This document shows, in pieces, positions 14,718-17,796 of a stretch of DNA of 17,796 nt. Position 1 is the first letter of the stretch. Each line of letters opens with the position of its first letter. This DNA comes from NORP181 sp047623555 (GTDB taxonomy: Bacteria > Pseudomonadota > Alphaproteobacteria > Rhodobacterales > Rhodobacteraceae), in NCBI GenBank assembly GCA_047623555.1, contig JBLHMP010000081.1, positions 1-17,796 of the forward strand, in the 5' to 3' direction. Under the pieces are notes generated by a model, which saw only the letters and a list, made by a program, of their open reading frames with translations, ran no database searches and was not told the DNA's origin. The translations under genes were made by a program, and so were the position numbers.

Positions 14718-15619
14718 CATCACAGAACACTCCTCAGAACCCATCGCGCGGTGCCTATCTGCGCCGTTCGCTTGGGGTCGCTGCTGCTGGATTGCTGCGC
14801 GCCTTTAACACCAATAAAACCTCTTGGATCGGGCTGGGCCTGTTCCTGTTTGTGGCGCTGCTGGCGTTGCTGGCCCCGGTTATCGCGCCTTATGATCCGC
14901 TGGATCAGGACATTTTTAACCGCCTTAAACCACCCTCGGTCGCCCATTGGTTTGGCACCGACTATTATGGCCGCGATACGCTGTCGCGGATCATGTGGGG
15001 CGCGCGCATATCGCTGACGATTGGCATGCTGGCGATCAGCTCGGCGCTTGTTATCGGGTCGGTCATCGGGTTGATGGCAGGCTATTTCGGCGGTCGGTTT
15101 GACATCATCGTTATGCAGATCATGGACGTGCTGCTGGCGTTTCCGTCGCTGATCCTGGGCCTGATCGTGGTGGCCATGTTGGGGCCATCGGTGGCCAATC
15201 TGGTGATTGCCATCTCGCTGACCTCAATCCCACCTTTTGCACGCATTGCGCGGGCGCCAACCATCGCCATCAAGAACCGCGAATTCATCGAGGCGGGCCG
15301 CGCGCTTGGCTATTCCGACTCGCGCCTGATGTTTGGCCATATTTTGCCCAACATCGCCCCCGAAGTGCTGGTCATGGGGTCGCTGTGGCTGGCCACCGCG
15401 ATCCGGGTCGAGGCCTCGCTGGCATTTGTTGGCTTGGGCGTTAGCCCGCCAACGGCCACCTGGGGCGGCATGATCCGCGAAGGCTTTGAAAACATCCTCG
15501 ACAGTTTCTGGCTGGCACTGTTTCCTTCGCTTGTCATCCTGATTGTGGTATTTGCCCTGAACCTGTTGGGCGACGGATTACGTGACGCACTGGATCCACG
15601 ACTGAGAGGTGAAGGATGA
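14714..15619 (+). CDS. ABC transporter permease, DppC/OppC type
   Basis: 301 residues from ATG 14714, which overlaps the previous stop as ATGA. The frame is open upstream, but this start fits the coupling and the family. After a short cytoplasmic N-terminus come helix 1 (WIGLGLFLFVALLALLAPVI), the OppC signature PPSVAHWFGTDYYGRDTLSR, and the EAA loop (FIEAGRALGYSDSRLMFGHI then LPNIAPEV). The C-terminus NLLGDGLRDALDPRL is the usual family ending. It pairs with the DppB-type subunit to form the membrane channel. The next gene starts inside its stop codon. Confidence 0.93.
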   Translation: MTSQNTPQNPSRGAYLRRSLGVAAAGLLRAFNTNKTSWIGLGLFLFVALLALLAPVIAPYDPLDQDIFNRLKPPSVAHWFGTDYYGRDTLSRIMWGARISLTIGMLAISSALVIGSVIGLMAGYFGGRFDIIVMQIMDVLLAFPSLILGLIVVAMLGPSVANLVIAISLTSIPPFARIARAPTIAIKNREFIEAGRALGYSDSRLMFGHILPNIAPEVLVMGSLWLATAIRVEASLAFVGLGVSPPTATWGGMIREGFENILDSFWLALFPSLVILIVVFALNLLGDGLRDALDPRLRGEG

Positions 15620-17412
15620 GCGCGCCGCTGCTGGTTGTTGACCAGCTGACCACGTCGTTCCGGTCTGACGGTGGCTGGACCCCGGTCATTCGCAACATCG
15701 CCTTTACCATCGACAGAGGTGAAACTGTTGCGGTGGTGGGGGAGTCCGGGTCCGGTAAATCGGTCACCGCCCTGTCGATCATGCAGTTGCTGCAAAATGA
15801 AACCAGCCAGATAAAGGGCTCAGTACAGCTGGATGGTCGCGAACTGCTCACCCTGAGCGAGGCAGACATGCGCCATGTGCGCGGCAATGACATCGGTATG
15901 ATCTTTCAGGAACCGATGACCAGCCTCAATCCGGTGCTGCAGGTGGGTTTCCAAGTCGCCGAAGTGCTGCGTCAACACCGCGACATGACCGCCGCCCAGG
16001 CCGAGGCTGAAACCCTGCGGATGTTCGATCTGGTGCGCATTCCCGACGCCAAACGTCGCCTGACCGAACATCCTCACAGCTATTCGGGTGGTATGCGGCA
16101 ACGGGCGATGATTGCCATAGCCCTTGCCTGTCAGCCCAAATTGTTGATTGCAGACGAACCAACCACAGCACTTGATGTGACCATTCAGGCGCAGATTCTT
16201 GAACTGATCCGCAATCTGCAAACTGATATTGGCATGGGTGTCATGTTCATCACCCACGACATGGGGGTGGTGGCCGAAATCGCCGATCGGGTGGTGGTGA
16301 TGCTGAAAGGCGACAAGGTCGAAGAGGCCGATGTGAACGACCTCTTTGCCAATCCACAGCATGGTTATTCCAAGATGCTGTTGGGGGCGGTGCCCCGGCT
16401 GGGTACACTTTACAACAGCCCGACACCGCGCCGGTTTCCCGAAATGGATGAAACCGGCGCCGGGCCAGAACCTGCGGATGAAGCCGATCAGCGGGGCAAA
16501 GTCATTCTGAATGTGCAGGGCCTGACCACGCGGTTCCCGATGCGCGGCGGACTATTGGGGCGGGTCAACGGCAATGTTCACGCGGTTGAGGATGCTTCGT
16601 TTAGTGTGCGTGCGGGTGAAACCTTGGCGCTTGTCGGGGAATCCGGCTGCGGAAAATCCACGACCGGGCGCTCGATTCTGCGCTTGATTGAACCAACAGC
16701 AGGCAGCATAGAATTTGACGGACAGGCCTTGATGCAGGCCAGCCCCACAAGTATGCGGCAGGTACGGCAACGCATGCAGATGATCTTTCAAGATCCCTAC
16801 GGCTCGCTGAATCCGCGCAAATCCATCGGGGCCGCCATTGGAGAACCGATCCGCGTGCACGGCACGGCTAATCCGTCCGAAGTCGAGGCCAAGGTCGTAG
16901 ATCTGTTGGAATTGGTCGGCTTGTCGGCGGAACACGCCCTGCGCTTTCCCCATGAGTTCTCCGGTGGGCAAAGGCAACGGATCTGCATCGCGCGTGGTTT
17001 GGCCCTGAACCCCAGCCTGATTGTTGCCGATGAATCGGTGTCTGCATTGGACGCTACAATCAAGGCACAAGTAGTCAACCTGATGTTGGATTTGCAGGCC
17101 AAACTGGGGGTAAGTTACCTGTTCATCAGCCACGACATCGCCGTGGTGGAACGGATCAGCCATCGGATTGCCGTCATGCTCTTGGGCGAGATCGTCGAAA
17201 TCGGTCCGCGCGCCAAAGTGCTGGCCAATCCACGCCACCCCTACACGCGCAAACTGATCGAAGCCGTCCCGGTGCCTGATCCCACAGTTCGAGGCAAACG
17301 CCGCAGCCTGATCTCGGATGAGCTGAAAAGCCCGGTTCGCCCATTGGGTTGGATCCCGGAAAAACGCACGATGATTGAGGTTGGGCCGGAGCATTATGTG
17401 ATGGATCACTAA
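15616..17412 (+). CDS. ABC transporter ATPase, fused DppD-DppF type (two nucleotide-binding domains)
   Basis: 598 residues from ATG 15616, coupled by ATGA to the permease. Domain 1: Walker A GESGSGKS 42-49, Q-loop Gln98, signature SGGMR 157-161, Walker B LLIADE 176-181, switch His214. Domain 2: Walker A GESGCGKS 341-348, Gln392, SGGQR 449-453, LIVADE 468-473, His506. Both sites look complete. The second Walker B is followed by Ser in place of the common Pro (ADES). Each domain has an oligopeptide-transporter C-terminal tail (HGYSKMLLGAVP and HPYTRKLIEAVP). A linker near 265-297 joins them. One polypeptide replaces the separate DppD and DppF subunits, common in alphaproteobacteria. Confidence 0.94.
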   Translation: MSAPLLVVDQLTTSFRSDGGWTPVIRNIAFTIDRGETVAVVGESGSGKSVTALSIMQLLQNETSQIKGSVQLDGRELLTLSEADMRHVRGNDIGMIFQEPMTSLNPVLQVGFQVAEVLRQHRDMTAAQAEAETLRMFDLVRIPDAKRRLTEHPHSYSGGMRQRAMIAIALACQPKLLIADEPTTALDVTIQAQILELIRNLQTDIGMGVMFITHDMGVVAEIADRVVVMLKGDKVEEADVNDLFANPQHGYSKMLLGAVPRLGTLYNSPTPRRFPEMDETGAGPEPADEADQRGKVILNVQGLTTRFPMRGGLLGRVNGNVHAVEDASFSVRAGETLALVGESGCGKSTTGRSILRLIEPTAGSIEFDGQALMQASPTSMRQVRQRMQMIFQDPYGSLNPRKSIGAAIGEPIRVHGTANPSEVEAKVVDLLELVGLSAEHALRFPHEFSGGQRQRICIARGLALNPSLIVADESVSALDATIKAQVVNLMLDLQAKLGVSYLFISHDIAVVERISHRIAVMLLGEIVEIGPRAKVLANPRHPYTRKLIEAVPVPDPTVRGKRRSLISDELKSPVRPLGWIPEKRTMIEVGPEHYVMDH

Positions 17413-17522
17413 GGTAGCATCTGGGTTGCAGGAAGTTTGTAATTGCGCGACCGTGGGATTTGTCGGCTTGCGGTGTTGTCACGTTAACTTTGGACATTTT
17501 GTGATAGCACAATTTTGCTTAC
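17413..17522. other. Short region after the transport operon
   Basis: The 110 bp follow the ATPase stop. No strong terminator hairpin with a T-run is seen, so the end of the operon transcript is undefined. It separates the operon from a possible minus-strand gene fragment. Confidence 0.4.
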
Positions 17523-17669
17523 TTAAACAGCATTGGCAGCCGCGTTCCAGGCGTCGAATGCTTCGAGCCGGTGGCACCTAATTGTTAGAGCGGCGCAGGG
17601 CTGGGGCAGAGAAGCAATTTCGAATGGCAGAATGGATTGATACGAACCCTTGCAAATTTCCCGGCGACT
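17523..17669 (-). pseudogene. Possible C-terminal gene fragment cut by the IS110 element, product unknown
   Basis: The minus-strand frame ending at TAA 17523-17525 is open for 48 codons back to the IS110 junction. It ends in HRLEAFDAWNAAANAV, which has the look of a real alphaproteobacterial C-terminus. I do not recognise the family. If real, the IS110 insertion has removed everything upstream. Random open frame is the main alternative at this length. Confidence 0.3.
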
Positions 17670-17796
17670 GGCAGGCGATTGTTGACATTCGCTGAGTATC
17701 CGTATTGGTCAAGCCCGTGTTTCAGTCCATTTCCGATCATCTCTTAGCAACGCATTCGCCATCACCACGAGCTTTCGCATGACGGCAGTAATCGCC
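17670..17796 (-). repeat. Right copy of the 127-bp inverted terminal repeat (IS110-type 3' end)
   Basis: Exact reverse complement of 1-127. The flanking base on the inner side (t17669) differs from the left copy's counterpart, so the two copies have different neighbours. The innermost bases ggcaggcgattg (17670-17681) resemble the left arm of PE2. Confidence 0.9.
17709..17795 (-). CDS. IS110-family transposase, C-terminal fragment (right copy, cut by window edge)
   Basis: Identical in sequence to the fragment at 2-88: 28 codons and a TGA at 17709-17711, on the minus strand. The rest of the gene lies beyond the window. The 17.5 kb between the two copies is thus bounded by IS110-type 3' ends pointing inward. 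Confidence 0.7.
   Translation of the reverse strand, partial: AITAVMRKLVVMANALLRDDRKWTETRA

Overview
The window looks like one complete assembly contig from an alphaproteobacterium of the Rhodobacterales/Roseobacter type. That call rests on the style of the proteins (AsmA, MYG1, peptide-type ABC operon, FAD amine oxidases) and on the IS families present. It is inference from remembered family resemblance, not a database result. Bases 1-127 are the exact reverse complement of bases 17670-17796. Both ends carry the 3' end of an IS110-type transposase gene, facing inward.

Left accessory part (1-7860). This is mostly an insertion-sequence graveyard around two sound genes. From the left: the IS110 end; a broken IS5-family (IS903-like) element; a Lrp/AsnC regulator beheaded by that element; an intact AsmA-family gene; a frameshifted secreted beta-propeller-like gene; remnants of IS5, IS256 and ISAs1 elements; an intact MYG1-family gene; decayed GMC oxidoreductase and FGGY kinase pieces; and the tail of a second IS5-type transposase. 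The most unusual signal is a family of short palindromic elements (called PE1-PE7 here, 35-43 bp, one shrunken to 15 bp). Six sit inside about 540 bp of the first IS5 transposase gene and one inside the second. Each has ends close to CNNTGCC and GARAGGG around a gene-independent hairpin. Taking each of PE2-PE7 out restores the expected transposase reading frame.

Right part (7934-17412). This is a tidy catabolic and uptake locus. A LysR regulator is read leftward. Divergent from it is a tightly packed run of two paralogous FAD-dependent (DAO-type) oxidoreductases, a short-chain dehydrogenase, a periplasmic peptide/opine-type binding protein, two permeases and one fused double ATPase. ATGA stop/start overlaps link several of them. 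A strong 9-bp hairpin lies between the binding-protein gene and the permeases. The likely job is import of a small amino-acid-, opine- or peptide-like compound and its oxidation in the cytoplasm. The substrate cannot be read from the sequence.

No rRNA, tRNA, CRISPR array or replication origin was seen.
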